Origin: Acanthosepion lycidas
Taxonomy: Eukaryota; Mollusca; Cephalopoda; Sepiida; Sepiidae
Direction of reading: 5' to 3'
DNA: 64,000 nucleotides
Assembly: GCA_963932145.1 (NCBI GenBank)
Contig: OZ010577.1
Coordinates: 16,283,889 to 16,347,888 of the forward strand
Shown: piece after piece, positions 12,872 to 25,733 of the stretch
Layout: each line of letters starts with the position of its first letter
How positions within the stretch are numbered: the first letter of the stretch is position 1
Made by a program: the position numbers and the translations under genes
The notes under the pieces: model-generated
Told to the model about the DNA's origin: nothing
Database searches by the model: none
The model's input: only the letters and a program-made list of their open reading frames with translations

Positions 12872-14077
12872 GTGAGCGTAGCATGCAAAGGTTACGACTC
12901 ACGTAACAGGGATTTCCTTGAAAAACTGTGTGGACGCAAAATGGGTGATCGCTGTATGTTTCTCTCCTGCCGAGCGTTCTATTTACCTTTACATTCTTTC
13001 ATTTCACTTTATGAACAGGCAAGAGCCTCCTCTAAAGCCGGCTTACAATTATTTTTCATTCGAACTCATACAGTTAGCGTAGCATGCAAAGGATACTATT
13101 CATATGACAGGGATTTCCTTGAAAAACTGTGTGGACGCAAAATGGGTGATCGCTGAATGTTTCTCTCCTGCCGTGCGTTCTATTTACCTTTACATTCTTT
13201 CATTTAACTTTATGAACAGGCAAGAGGCTCCTCTAAAAGCTGCTTACAATTATTTTTCATTCGAACTCATACAGTGAGCGTAGCATGCAAAGGTTACGAC
13301 TCACGTAACAGGGATTTCCTTGAAAAACTGTGTGGACGCAAAATGGGTGATCGCTGTATGTTTCTCTCCTGCCGTGCGTTCTATTTACCTTTACATTCTT
13401 TCATTTAACTTTATGAACAGGCAAGAGCCTCCTCTAAAACCGGCTTACAATTATTTTTCATTCGAACTCATACAGTGAGCGTAGCATGCAAAGGATACTA
13501 TTCATATAACAGGGATTTCCTTGAAAAACTGTGTGGACGCAAAATGGGTGATCGCTGTATGTTTCTCTCCTGCCGTGCGTTCTATTTACCTTTACATTCT
13601 TTCATTTCACTTTATGAACAGGCAAGAGCCTCCTCTAAAACCGGCTTACTATTATTTTTCATTCGAACTCATACAGTGAGCGTAGCATGCAAAGGATACT
13701 ATTCATATAACAGGGATTTCCTTGAAAAACTGTGTGGACGCAAAATGGGTGATCGCTGTATGTTTCTCTCCTGCCGTGCGTTCTATTTACCTTTACATTC
13801 TTTCATTTAAATTTATGAACAGGCAAGAGGCCCCTCTCAAAGCTGCTTACAATTATTTTTCATTCGAACTCATATAGTCAGCGTAGCATGCAAAGGTTAC
13901 GACTCACGTAACAGGGATTTCCTTGAAAAACTGTGTGGACGCAAAATGGGTGATCGCTGTATGTTTCTCTCCTGCCGTGCGTTCTATTTACCTTTACATT
14001 CTTTCATTTAAATTTATGAACAGGCAAGAGCCTCCTCTAAAAGCTGCTTACAATTATTTTTCATTCGAACTCATACA
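12872..14077 (+). repeat. Return copy of 5838-type monomers joined to 8-mer
   Basis: 12872-13875 repeats 5838-6841 (see that entry). The join is in the 13676 monomer: its first part is the B monomer of the 5838 series and its end, TTTAAATTTATG with CCCCTCTCAAAGC, belongs to the ACAATGAGCG monomer of the 8-mer. The next monomer, 13877, is the expected ATAGTCAGCG type, so the recombination left the order intact from that point. Confidence 0.7.
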
Positions 14078-15685
14078 GTGAGCGTAGCATGCAAAGCTTA
14101 CGACTCACGTAACAGGGATTTCCTTGAAAAACTGTGTGGACGCAAAATGGGTGATCGCTGTATGTTTCTCTTTTGCCGTACGTTCTATTTACCTTTACAT
14201 TCTTTCATTTAACTTTATGAACAGGCAAGAGCCTCCTCTAAAAGCTGCTTACAATTATTTTTCATTCGAACTCATACAGTGAGCGTAGCATGCAAACGTT
14301 ACGACTCACGTAACAGGGATTTCCTTGAAAAACTCTGTGGACGCAAAATGGGTGATCGCTGTATCTTTCTCTCCTGCCGTGCGTTCTATTTACCTTTACA
14401 TTCTTTCATTTCGCTTTATGAACAGGCAAGAGCCTCTTCTAAAACCGGCTTACAATTATTTTTCATTCGAACTCATACAGTGAGCGTAGCATGCAAAGGA
14501 TACTATTCATATAACAGGGATTTCCTTGAAAAACTGTGTGGACGCAAAATGGGTGATCGCTGTATGTTTCTCTCCTGCCGTGCATTCTATTTACCTTTAC
14601 ATTCTTTCATTTAACTTTATGAACAGGCAAGAAGCTCCTCTAAAATCTGCTTACAATTATTTTTCATTCGAACTCATACAGTGAGCGTAGCATGCAAAGG
14701 TTACGACTCACGTAACAGGGATTTCCTTGAAAAACTGTGTGGACGCAAAATGGGTGATCGCTGTATGTTTCTCTCCTGCCGTGCGTTCTATTTACCTTTA
14801 CATTCTTTCATTTAAATTTATGAACAGGCAAGAGCCTCCTCTAAAAGCTGCTTACAATTATTTTTCATTCGAACTCATACAGTGAGCGTAGCATGCAAAG
14901 GTTACGACTCACGTAACAGGGATTTCCTTGAAAAACTGTGTGGACGCAAAATGGGTGATCGCTGTATGATTCTCTCCTGCCGTGCGTTCTATTTACCTTT
15001 ACATTATTTCATTTAACTTTATGAACAGGCACGAGGCTCCTCTAAAAGCTGCTTACAATTATTTTTCATTCGAACTCATACAGTGAGCGTAGCATGCAAA
15101 GGATACTATTCATATAACAGGTATTTCCTTGAAAAACTGTGTGGACGCAAAATGGGTGATCGCTGTATGTTTCTCTCCTGCCGTGCGTTCTATTTACCTT
15201 TACATTCTTTCATTTAACTTTATAAACAGGCAAGAGCCTCCTCTAAAAGCTGCTTACAATTATTTTTCATTCGAACTCATACAATGAGCGTAGCATGCAA
15301 AGGTTACGACTCACGTAACAGGGATTTCCTTGAAAAACTGTGTGGACGCAAAATCGGTGATCGCTGTATGTTTCTCTCCTGCCGTGCGTTCTATTTACCT
15401 TTACATTTTTTCATTTAAATTTATGAACAGGCAAGAGGCTCCTCTCAAAGCTGCTTACCATTATTTTTCATTCGAACTCATATAGTCAGCGTAGCATGCA
15501 AAGGTTACGACTCACGTAACAGGGATTTCCTTGAAAAACTGTGTGGACGCAAAATGGGTGATCGCTGTATGTTTCTCTCCTGCCGTGCGTTCTATTTACC
15601 TTTACATTCTTTCATTTAAATTTATGAACAGGCAAGAGCCTCCTCTAAAAGCTGCTTACAATTATTTTTCATTCGAACTCATACA
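14078..15685 (+). repeat. Regular 8-mer HOR, unit 1 (1608 bp)
   Basis: Order of monomers: AAGCTTAC, CAAACGTTAC with TTTCGC, B with GTGCATTC, A with TTTAAATTT, ATGATTCTC, B with CAGGTATTTCC, ACAATGAGCG with ATCGGTG, ATAGTCAGCG. Type B occupies places 3 and 6 only. The next unit repeats all eight markers in the same places, with a few single differences such as CTTTTGCC versus CTCCTGCC in the first monomer and CAGGGATTT versus CTGGGATTT in the second. Confidence 0.92.
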
Positions 15686-17293
15686 GTGAGCGTAGCATGC
15701 AAAGCTTACGACTCACGTAACAGGGATTTCCTTGAAAAACTGTGTGGACGCAAAATGGGTGATCGCTGTATGTTTCTCTCCTGCCGTACGTTCTATTTAC
15801 CTTTACATTCTTTCATTTAACTTTATGAACAGGCAAGAGCCTCCTCTAAAAGCTGCTTACAATTATTTTTCATTCGAACTCATACAGTGAGCGTAGCATG
15901 CAAACGTTACGACTCACGTAACTGGGATTTCCTTGAAAAACTGTGTGGACGCAAAATGGGTGATCGCTGTATCTTTCTTTCCTGCCGTGCGTTCTATTTA
16001 CCTTTACATTCTTTCATTTCGCTTTATGAACAGGCAAGAGCCTCTTCTAAAACCGGCTTACAATTATTTTTCATTCGAACTCATACAGTGAGCGTAGCAT
16101 GCAAAGGATACTATTCATATAACAGGGATTTCCTTGAAAAACTGTGTGGACGCAAAATGGGTGATCGCTGTATGTTTCTCTCCTGCCGTGCATTCTATTT
16201 ACCTTTACATTCTTTCATTTAACTTTATGAACAGGCAAGAAGCTCCTCTAAAATCTGCTTACAATTATTTTTCATTCGAACTCATACAGTGAGCGTAGCA
16301 TGCAAAGGTTACGACTCACGTAACAGGGATTTCCTTGAAAAACTGTGTGGACGCAAAATGGGTGATCGCTGTATGTTTCTCTCCTGCCGTGCGTTCTATT
16401 TACCTTTACATTCTTTCATTTAAATTTATGAACAGGCAAGAGCCTCCTCTAAAAGCTGCTTACAATTATTTTTCATTCGAACTCATACAGTGAGCGTAGC
16501 ATGCAAAGGTTACGACTCACGTAACAGGGATTTCCTTGAAAAACTGTGTGGACGCAAAATGGGTGATCGCTGTATGATTCTCTCCTGCCGTGCGTTCTAT
16601 TTACCTTTACATTATTTCATTTAACTTTATGAACAGGCACGAGGCTCCTCTAAAAGCTGCTTACAATTATTTTTCATTCGAACTCATACAGTGAGCGTAG
16701 CATGCAAAGGATACTATTCATATAACAGGTATTTCCTTGAAAAACTGTGTGGACGCAAAATGGGTGATCGCTGTATGTTTCTCTCCTGCCGTGCGTTCTA
16801 TTTACCTTTACATTCTTTCATTTAACTTTATAAACAGGCAAGAGCCTCCTCTAAAAGCTGCTTACAATTATTTTTCATTCGAACTCATACAATGAGCGTA
16901 GCATGCAAAGGTTACGACTCACGTAACAGGGATTTCCTTGAAAAACTGTGTGGACGCAAAATCGGTGATCGCTGTATGTTTCTCTCCTGCCGTGCGTTCT
17001 ATTTACCTTTACATTTTTTCATTTAAATTTATGAACAGGCAAGAGGCTCCTCTCAAAGCTGCTTACCATTATTTTTCATTCGAACTCATATAGTCAGCGT
17101 AGCATGCAAAGGTTACGACTCACGTAACAGGGATTTCCTTGAAAAACTGTGTGGACGCAAAATGGGTGATCGCTGTATGTTTCTCTCCTGCCGTGCGTTC
17201 TATTTACCTTTACATTCTTTCATTTAAATTTATGAACAGGCAAGAGCCTCCTCTAAAAGCTGCTTACAATTATTTTTCATTCGAACTCATACA
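15686..17293 (+). repeat. Regular 8-mer HOR, unit 2 (1608 bp)
   Basis: Same eight marker monomers as 14078-15685 in the same order. Both units carry CAGGTATTTCC in the sixth and ATCGGTG in the seventh monomer, which are absent from 7848-9455, so the two units share a recent ancestor. I see only scattered single-base differences. Confidence 0.92.
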
Positions 17294-18097
17294 GTGAGCG
17301 TAGCATGCAAAGCTTACGACTCACGTAACAGGGATTTCCTTGAAAAACTGTGTGGACGCAAAATGGGTGATCGCTGTATGTTTCTCTCCTGCCGTACGTT
17401 CTATTTACCTTTACATTCTTTCATTTAACTTTATGAACAGGCAAGAGCCTCCTCTAAAAGCTGCTTACAATTATTTTTCATTCGAACTCATACAGTGAGC
17501 GTAGCATGCAAACGTTACGACTCACGTAACTGGGATTTCCTTGAAAAACTGTGTGGACGCAAAATGGGTGATCGCTGTATCTTTCTCTCCTGCCGTGCGT
17601 TCTATTTACCTTTACATTCTTTCATTTCGCTTTATGAACAGGCAAGAGCCTCTTCTAAAACCGGCTTACAATTATTTTTCATTCGAACTCATACAGTGAG
17701 CGTAGCATGCAAAGGATACTATTCATATAACAGGGATTTCCTTGAAAAACTGTGTGGACGCAAAATGGGTGATCGCTGTATGTTTCTCTCCTGCCGTGCA
17801 TTCTATTTACCTTTACATTCTTTCATTTAACTTTATGAACAGGCAAGAAGCTCCTCTAAAATCTGCTTACAATTATTTTTCATTCGAACTCATACAGTGA
17901 GCGTAGCATGCAAAGGTTACGACTCACGTAACAGGGATTTCCTTGAAAAACTGTGTGGACGCAAAATGGGTGATCGCTGTATGTTTCTCTCCTGCCGTGC
18001 GTTCTATTTACCTTTACATTCTTTCATTTAAATTTATGAACAGGCAAGAGCCTCCTCTAAAAGCTGCTTACAATTATTTTTCATTCGAACTCATACA
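17294..18097 (+). repeat. 8-mer HOR, partial third unit
   Basis: The first four monomers of the 8-mer are present (AAGCTTAC, CAAACGTTAC, B with GTGCATTC, A with TTTAAATTT). The series then leaves the 8-mer for the ACGTCTCAC/GTGGCCGC monomer, as it does in the 9-mer at 10059. Confidence 0.88.
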
Positions 18098-20307
18098 GTG
18101 AGCGTAGCATGCAAAGCTTACGTCTCACGTAACAGGGATTTCCTTGAAAAACTGTGTGGCCGCAAAATGGGTGATCGCTGTATGTTTCTCTCCTGCCGTG
18201 CGTTCTATTTACCTTTACATTCTTTCATTTAAATTTATGAACAGGCAAGAGGCTCCTCCAAAGCTGCTTACAATTATTTTTCATTCGAACTCATATAGTG
18301 AGCGTAGCATGCAAAGGTTACGACTCACGTAACAGGGATTTCCTTGAAAAACTGTGTGGCCGCAAAATGGGTGATCGCTGTATGTTTCTCTCCTGCCGTG
18401 CGTTCTATTTACCTTTACATTCTTTCATTTAAATATATGAACAGGCAAGAGCCTCCTCTAAAAGCTGCTTACAATTACTTTTCATTCGAACTCATACAGT
18501 GAGCGTAGCATGCAAAGGTTACGAATCACGTAACAGGGATTTCCTTGAAAAACTGTGTGGACGCAAAATGGGTGATCGCTGTATGTTTCTCTCCTGCCGT
18601 GCGTTCTATTTCCCTTTACATTCTTTCATTTAACTTTATGAACAGGCAAGAGGCTCCTCTAAAAGCTGCTTACAATTATTTTTCATTCGAACTCATACAG
18701 TGAGCGTAGCATGCAAAGGATACTATTCATATAACAGGGATTTCCTTGAAAAACTGTGTGGACGCAAAATGGGTGATCGCTGTATGTTTCTCTCCTGCCG
18801 TGCGTTCTATTTACCTTTACATTCTTTCATTTAACTTTATGAACAGGCAAGAGCCTCCTCTAAAAGCTGCTTACAATTATTTTTCATTCGAACTCATACA
18901 GTGAGCCTAGCATGCAAAGGTTACGACTCACGTAACAGGGATTTCCTTGAAAAACTGTGTGGACGCAAAATGGGTGATCCCTGTATGTTTCTCTCCTGCC
19001 GTGCGTTCTATTTACCTTTACATTCTTTCATTTCGCTTTATGAACAGGCAAGAGCCTCCTCTAAAACCGGCTTACAATTATTTTTCATTCGAACTCATAC
19101 AGTGAGCGTAGCATGCAAACGATACTATTCATATAACAGGGATTTCCTTGAAAAACTGTGTGGACGCAAAATGGGTGATCGCTGTATGTTTCTCTCCTGC
19201 CGTGCATTCTATTTACCTTTACATTCTTTCATTTAACTTTATGAACAGGCAAGAGCCTCCTCTAAAAGCTGCTTACAATTATTTTTCATTCGAACTCATA
19301 CAGTGAGCGTAGCATGCAAAGGTTACGACTCACGTAACAGGGATTTCCTTGAAAAACTGTGTGGACGCAAAATGGGTGATCGCTGTATGTTTCTCTCCTG
19401 CCGTGCGTTCTATTTACCTTTACATTCTTTCATTTAAATTTATGAACAGGCAAGAGGCTCCTCTCAAAGCAGCTTACAATTATTTTTCATTCGAACTGAT
19501 ATAGTGAGCGTAGCATGCAAAGGTTACGACTCACGTAACAGGGATTTCCTTGAAAAACTGTGTGGACGCAAAATGGGTGATCGCTGAATGTTTCTCTCCT
19601 CCCGTGCGTTCTATTTACCTTTACATTCTTTCATTTAAATTTATGAACAGGCAAGAGCCTCCTCTAAAAGCTGCTTACGATTATTTTTCATTCGAACTCA
19701 TACAGTGAGCGTAGCATGCAAAGGTTACGACTCACGTAACAGGGATTTCCTTGAAAAACTGTGTGGACGCAAAATGGGTGATCGCTGTATGTTTCTCTCC
19801 TGCCGTGCGTTCTATTTACCTTTACATTCTTTCATTTAACTTTATGAACAGGCAAGAGCCTCCTCTAAAAGCTGCTTACAATTATTTTTCATTCGAACTC
19901 ATACAGTGAGCGTAGCATGCAAAGGTTATGACTCACGTAACAGGGATTTCCTTGAAAAACTCTGTGGACGCAAAATGGGTGATCGCTGTATGTTTCTCTC
20001 CTGCTGTGCGTTCTATTTACCTTTACATTCTTTCATTTAACTTTATGAACAGGCAAGAGGCTCCTCTAAAAGCTGCTTACAATTATTTTTCATTCGAACT
20101 CATACAGTGAGCGTAGCATGCAAAGGATACTATTCATATAACTGGGATTTCCTTGAAAAACTGTGTGGACGCAAAATGGGTGATCGCTGTATGTTTCTCT
20201 CCTGCCGTGCGTTCTATTTACCTTTACATTCTTTCATTTAACTTTATGAACAGGCAAGAGCCTCCTCTAAAAGCTGCTTACAATCATTTTTCATTCGAAC
20301 TCATACA
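18098..20307 (+). repeat. Transition block with two distant relatives
   Basis: The first part (18098-18900) follows 11667-12469: GTGGCCGC monomers, TTTAAATATATG, ACGAATCACG, then B. The second part (18901-20307) instead shares markers with 30560-31564: GATCCCTG in the first monomer, a following B monomer, and the pair GGTTATGAC with ACTCTGTGG and TGCTGTGCG (19906) followed by B with AACTGGG (20107). The monomer at 18098 is 200 bp through a one-base loss in GCTCCTCCAAAGC. Confidence 0.7.
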
Positions 20308-22517
20308 GTGAGCGTAGCATGCAAAGGTTACGACTCACGTAACAGGGATTTCCTTGAAAAACTGTGTGGACGCAAAATGGGTGATCGCTGTATGTTTCTC
20401 TCCTGCCGTGCGTTCTATTTACCTTTCCATTCTTTCATTTCACTTTATGAACAGGCAAGAGCCTCCTCTAAAACCGGCTTACATTTATTTTTCATTCGAA
20501 CTCATACAGTGAGCGTAGCATGCAGAGTTTACGACTCACGTAACAGGGATTTCCTTGAAAAACTGTGTGGACGCAAAATTGGTGATCGCTGTATGTTTCT
20601 CTCCTACCGTGCGTTCTATTTACCTTTACATTCTTTCATTTCACTTTATGAACAGGCAAGGGCCTCCTCTAAAACAGGCTTACAATTATTTTTCATTCGA
20701 ACTCATACAGTGAGCGTAGCATGCAAAGGATACTATTCATATAACAGGGATTTCCTTGAAAAACTGTGTGGACGCAAAATGGGTGATCGCTGTATGTTTC
20801 TCTCCTACCGTGCGTTCTATTTACCTTTACATTCTTTCATTTAACTTTATGAACAGGCAAGGGCCTCCTCCAAAACCGGCTTACAATTATTTTTCATTCG
20901 AACTCATACAGTGAGCGTAGCATGCAAAGGATACTATTCATATAACAGGGATTTCCTTGAAAAACTGTGTGGACGCAAAATGGGTGATCGCTGTACGTTT
21001 CTCTTCTGCCGTGCGTTCTATTTAACTTTACATTCTTTCATTTAACTTTATGAACAGGCAAGAGGCTCCTCTAAAAGCTGCTTACAATTATTTTTCATTC
21101 GAACTCATACAGTGAGCGTAGCATGCAAAGGTTACGACTCACGTAACAGGGATTTCCTTGAAAAACTGTGTGGACGCAAAATGGTTGATCGCTGTATTTT
21201 TCTCTCCTGCCGTGCGTTCTATTTACTTTTACATTCTTTCATTTAACTTTATGAACAGGCAAGAGCCTCCTCTAAAACCGGCTTACATTTATTTTTCATT
21301 CGAACTCATACAGTGAGCGTAGCATGCAAAGGATACTATTCATATAACAGGGATTTCCTTGAAAAACTGTGTGGACGCAAAATGGGTGATCGCTGTATGT
21401 TTCTCTCCTGACGTGCGTTCTATTTACCTTTACATTCTTTCATTTCACTTTATGAACAGGCAAGGGCCTCCTCTAAAACCGGCTTACAATTATTTTTCAT
21501 TCGAACTCATACAGTGAGCGTAGCATGCAAAGGTTACGACTCACGTAACAGGGATTTCCTTGAAAAACTGTGTGGACGCAAAATGGGTGATCGCTGTATG
21601 TTTCTCTCCTGCCGTGCGTTCTATTTACCTTTACATTCCTTCATTTCACTTTATGAACAGGCAAGGGTCTCCTCTAAAACCGGCTTACAATTATTTTTCA
21701 TTCGAACTCATACAGTGAGCGTAGCATGCAAAGGTTACGACTCACGTAACAGGGATTTCCTTGAAAAACTGTGTGGACGCAAAATGGGTGATCGCTGTAT
21801 GTTTCTCTCCTGCCGTGCGTTCTATTTACCTTTACATTCTTTCATTTCACTTTATGAACAGGCAAGGGCCTCCTCTAAAACAGGCTTACAATTATTTTTC
21901 ATTCGAACTCATACAGTGAGCGTAGCATGCAAAGGATACTATTCATATAACAGGGATTTCATTGAAAAACTCTGTTGACGCAGAATGGGTGATCGCTGTA
22001 TGTTTCTCTCCTGCCGTGCGTTCTATTTACATTTACATACTTTCATTTCACTTTATGAACAGGCAAGGGCCTCCTCTAAAACCGGCTTACAATTATTTTT
22101 CATTCGAACTCATACAGTGAGCGTAGCATGCAAAGGATACTATTCATATAACAGGGATTTCCTTGAAAAACTGTGTGGACGCAAAATGGGTGATCGCTGT
22201 ATGTTTCTCTCCTGCCGTGCGTTCTATTTACCTTTACATTCTTTCATTTAACTTTATGAACAGGCAAGAGCCTCCGCTAAATCTGCTTACAATTATTTTT
22301 CATTCGAACTCATACAGTGAGCGTAGCATGCAAAGGTTACGACTCACGTAACAGGGATTTCCTTGAAAAACTGTGTGGACGCAAAATGGGTGATCGCTGT
22401 ATGTTTCTCTCCTGCCGAGCGTTCTATTTACCTTTTCATTCTTTCATTTAAATTTATGAACAGGCAAGAGCCTCCTCTAAAACCGGCTTACAATTATTTT
22501 TCATTCGAACTCATACA
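20308..22517 (+). repeat. Displaced copy of left-block material
   Basis: After some 14 kb of A-rich units, left-block markers return: GTACGTTTCTCTTC (20911), TTTCAC with AAAACAGGC, and a B monomer with TTCATTGAAAAACTCTGTTGACG (21916) that matches the TTCATTG/GTTGACG monomers at 1617, 3225 and 4833. The 22117 monomer has CCTCCGCTAAATCTGC, the same one-base-shortened variant as 5638-5837, and is followed as there by a CTGCCGAGCG monomer. The closest counterpart is therefore about 4.4-6.0 kb, some 16.5 kb away. Confidence 0.75.
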
Positions 22518-24125
22518 GTGAGCGTAGCATGCAAAGGATACTATTCATATGACAGGGATTTCCTTGAAAAACTGTGTGGACGCAAAATGGGTGATCGCTG
22601 AATGTTTCTCTCCTGCCGTGCGTTCTATTTACCTTTACATTCTTTCATTTAATTTTATGAACAGGCAAGAGACTCCTCTAAAAGCTGCTTACAATTATTT
22701 TTCATTCGAACTCATACAGTGAGCGTAGCATGCAAAGGTTACGACTCACGTAACAGGGATTTCCTTGAAAAACTGTGTGGACGCAAAATGGGTGATCGCT
22801 GTATGTTTCTCTCCTGCCGTGCGTTGTATTTACCTTTACATTCTTTCATTTAACTTTATGAACAGGCAAGAGCCTCCTCTAAAACCGGCTTACAATTATT
22901 TTTCATTCGAACTCATACAGTGAGCGTAGCATGCAAAGGATACTATTCATATAACAGGGATTTCCTTGAAAAACTGTGTGGACGCAAAATGGGTGATCGC
23001 TGTATGTTTCTCTCCTGCCGTGCGTTCTATTTGCCTTTACATTCTTTCATTTCACTTTATGAACAGGCAAGAGCCTCCTCTAAAACCGGCTTGCTATTAT
23101 TTTTCATTCGAACTCATACAGTGAGCGTAGCATGCAAAGGATACTATTCATATAACAGGGATTTCCTTGAAAAACTGTGTGGACGCAAAATGGGTGATCG
23201 CTGAATGTTTCTCTCCTGCCGTGCGTTCTATTTACCTTTACATTCTTTCATTTTACTTTATTAACAGGCAAGAGGCTCCTCTAAAAGCTGCTTACAATTA
23301 TTTTTCATTCGAACTCATACAGTGAGCGTAGCATGCAAAGGTTACGACTCACGTAACAGGGATTTCCTTGAAAAACTGTGTGGACGCAAAATGGGTGATC
23401 GCTGTATGTTTCTCTCCTGCCGTGCGTTCTATTTATTTTTACATTCTTTCATTTAACTTTATGAACAGGCAAGAGCCTCCTCTAAAACCGGCTTACAATT
23501 ATTTTTCATTCGAACTCATACAGTGAGCGTAGCATGCAAAGGTTACGACTCACGTAACAGGGATTTCCTTGAAAAACTGTGTGGACGCAAAATGGGTGAT
23601 CGCTGTATGTTTCTCTCCTGCCGTGCGTTCTATTTACCTTTACATTCTTTCATTTAAGTTTATGAACAGGCAAGAGCCTCCTCTAAAAGCTGCTTACAAT
23701 TATTTTTCATTCGAACTCATACAGTGAGCGTAGCATACAAAGGATACTATTCATATAACAGGGATTTCCTTGAGAAACTGTGTGGACGAAAAATGGGTGA
23801 TCGCTGTATGTTTCTCTCCTGCCGTGCGTTCTATTTACCTTTACATTCTTTCATTTCACTTTATGAACAGGCAAGAGCCTCCTCTAAAAGCTGCTTACAA
23901 TTATTTTTCATTCGAACTCATACAGTGAGAGTAGCATGCAAAGGTTACGACTCACGTAACAGGGATTTCCTTGAAAAACTGTGTGGACGCAAAATGGGTG
24001 ATCGCTGTATGTTTCTCTCCTGTCGTGCGTTCTATTTACCTTTACATTCTTTCATTTAAATTTATGAACAGGCAAGAGGCTCCTCTCAAAGCTGCTTACA
24101 ATTATTTTTCATTCGAACTCATATA
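22518..24125 (+). repeat. Tandem 8-mer, copy 1 (1608 bp)
   Basis: Eight monomers paired one to one with 24126-25733. Shared markers: CGCTGAATG with TTTAATTTTATG (22518/24126), GCGTTGTATT (22719/24327), TTTGCCTTTAC and CTTGCTATT (22920/24528), CGCTGAATG with TTTTACTTTATTAAC (23121/24729), TTTATTTTTAC (23322/24930), TTTAAGTTTATG (23523/25131), GCATACAAAGG with GAGAAACTG (23724/25332) and AGTGAGAGTAGC (23925/25533). Confidence 0.9.
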
Positions 24126-24326
24126 GTCAGCGTAGCATGCAAAGGTTACGACTCACGTAACAGGGATTTCCTTGAAAAACTGTGTGGACGCAAAATGGGT
24201 GATCGCTGAATGTTTCTCTCCTGCCGTGCGTTCTATTTACCTTTACATTCTTTCATTTAATTTTATGAACAGGCAAGAGACTCCTCTAAAAGCTGCTTAC
24301 AATTATTTTTCATTCGAACTCATACA
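24126..24326 (+). repeat. Hybrid monomer at duplication junction
   Basis: The start, ATAGTCAGCG with type A box, matches the monomer that follows copy 2 (25734). The remainder, CGCTGAATG then TTTAATTTTATG with AGAGACTCC, matches 22518, which itself has a type B box with TATGACAGG. The exchange therefore lies between the box and CGCTGAATG, within some 60 bp, and this monomer is the junction of the 8-mer tandem duplication. Confidence 0.8.
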
Positions 24327-25733
24327 GTGAGCGTAGCATGCAAAGGTTACGACTCACGTAACAGGGATTTCCTTGAAAAACTGTGTGGACGCAAAATGGG
24401 TGATCGCTGTATGTTTCTCTCCTGCCGTGCGTTGTATTTACCTTTACATTCTTTCATTTAACTTTATGAACAGGCAAGAGCCTCCTCTAAAACCGGCTTA
24501 CAATTATTTTTCATTCGAACTCATACAGTGAGCGTAGCATGCAAAGGATACTATTCATATAACAGGGATTTCCTTGAAAAACTGTGTGGACGCAAAATGG
24601 GTGATCGCTGTATGTTTCTCTCCTGCCGTGCGTTCTATTTGCCTTTACATTCTTTCATTTCACTTTATGAACAGGCAAGAGCCTCCTCTAAAACCGGCTT
24701 GCTATTATTTTTCATTCGAACTCATACAGTGAGCGTAGCATGCAAAGGATACTATTCATATAACAGGGATTTCCTTGAAAAACTGTGTGGACGCAAAATG
24801 GGTGATCGCTGAATGTTTCTCTCCTGCCGTGCGTTCTATTTACCTTTACATTCTTTCATTTTACTTTATTAACAGGCAAGAGGCTCCTCTAAAAGCTGCT
24901 TACAATTATTTTTCATTCGAACTCATACAGTGAGCGTAGCATGCAAAGGTTACGACTCACGTAACAGGGATTTCCTTGAAAAACTGTGTGGACGCAAAAT
25001 GGGTGATCGCTGTATGTTTCTCTCCTGCCGTGCGTTCTATTTATTTTTACATTCTTTCATTTAACTTTATGAACAGGCAAGAGCCTCCTCTAAAACCGGC
25101 TTACAATTATTTTTCATTCGAACTCATACAGTGAGCGTAGCATGCAAAGGTTACGACTCACGTAACAGGGATTTCCTTGAAAAACTGTGTGGACGCAAAA
25201 TGGGTGATCGCTGTATGTTTCTCTCCTGCCGTGCGTTCTATTTACCTTTACATTCTTTCATTTAAGTTTATGAACAGGCAAGAGCCTCCTCTAAAAGCTG
25301 CTTACAATTATTTTTCATTCGAACTCATACAGTGAGCGTAGCATACAAAGGATACTATTCATATAACAGGGATTTCCTTGAGAAACTGTGTGGACGAAAA
25401 ATGGGTGATCGCTGTATGTTTCTCTCCTGCCGTGCGTTCTATTTACCTTTACATTCTTTCATTTCACTTTATGAACAGGCAAGAGCCTCCTCTAAAAGCT
25501 GCTTACAATTATTTTTCATTCGAACTCATACAGTGAGAGTAGCATGCAAAGGTTACGACTCACGTAACAGGGATTTCCTTGAAAAACTGTGTGGACGCAA
25601 AATGGGTGATCGCTGTATGTTTCTCTCCTGCCGTGCGTTCTATTTACCTTTACATTCTTTCATTTAAATTTATGAACAGGCAAGAGGCTCCTCTCAAAGC
25701 TGCTTACAATTATTTTTCATTCGAACTCATATA
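24126..25733 (+). repeat. Tandem 8-mer, copy 2 (1608 bp)
   Basis: All eight markers of copy 1 recur in order. The first monomer is a hybrid (see 24126-24326). I see few differences outside that hybrid, for example TGTCGTGCG at 24022 in copy 1 against TGCCGTGCG in copy 2. Confidence 0.9.
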
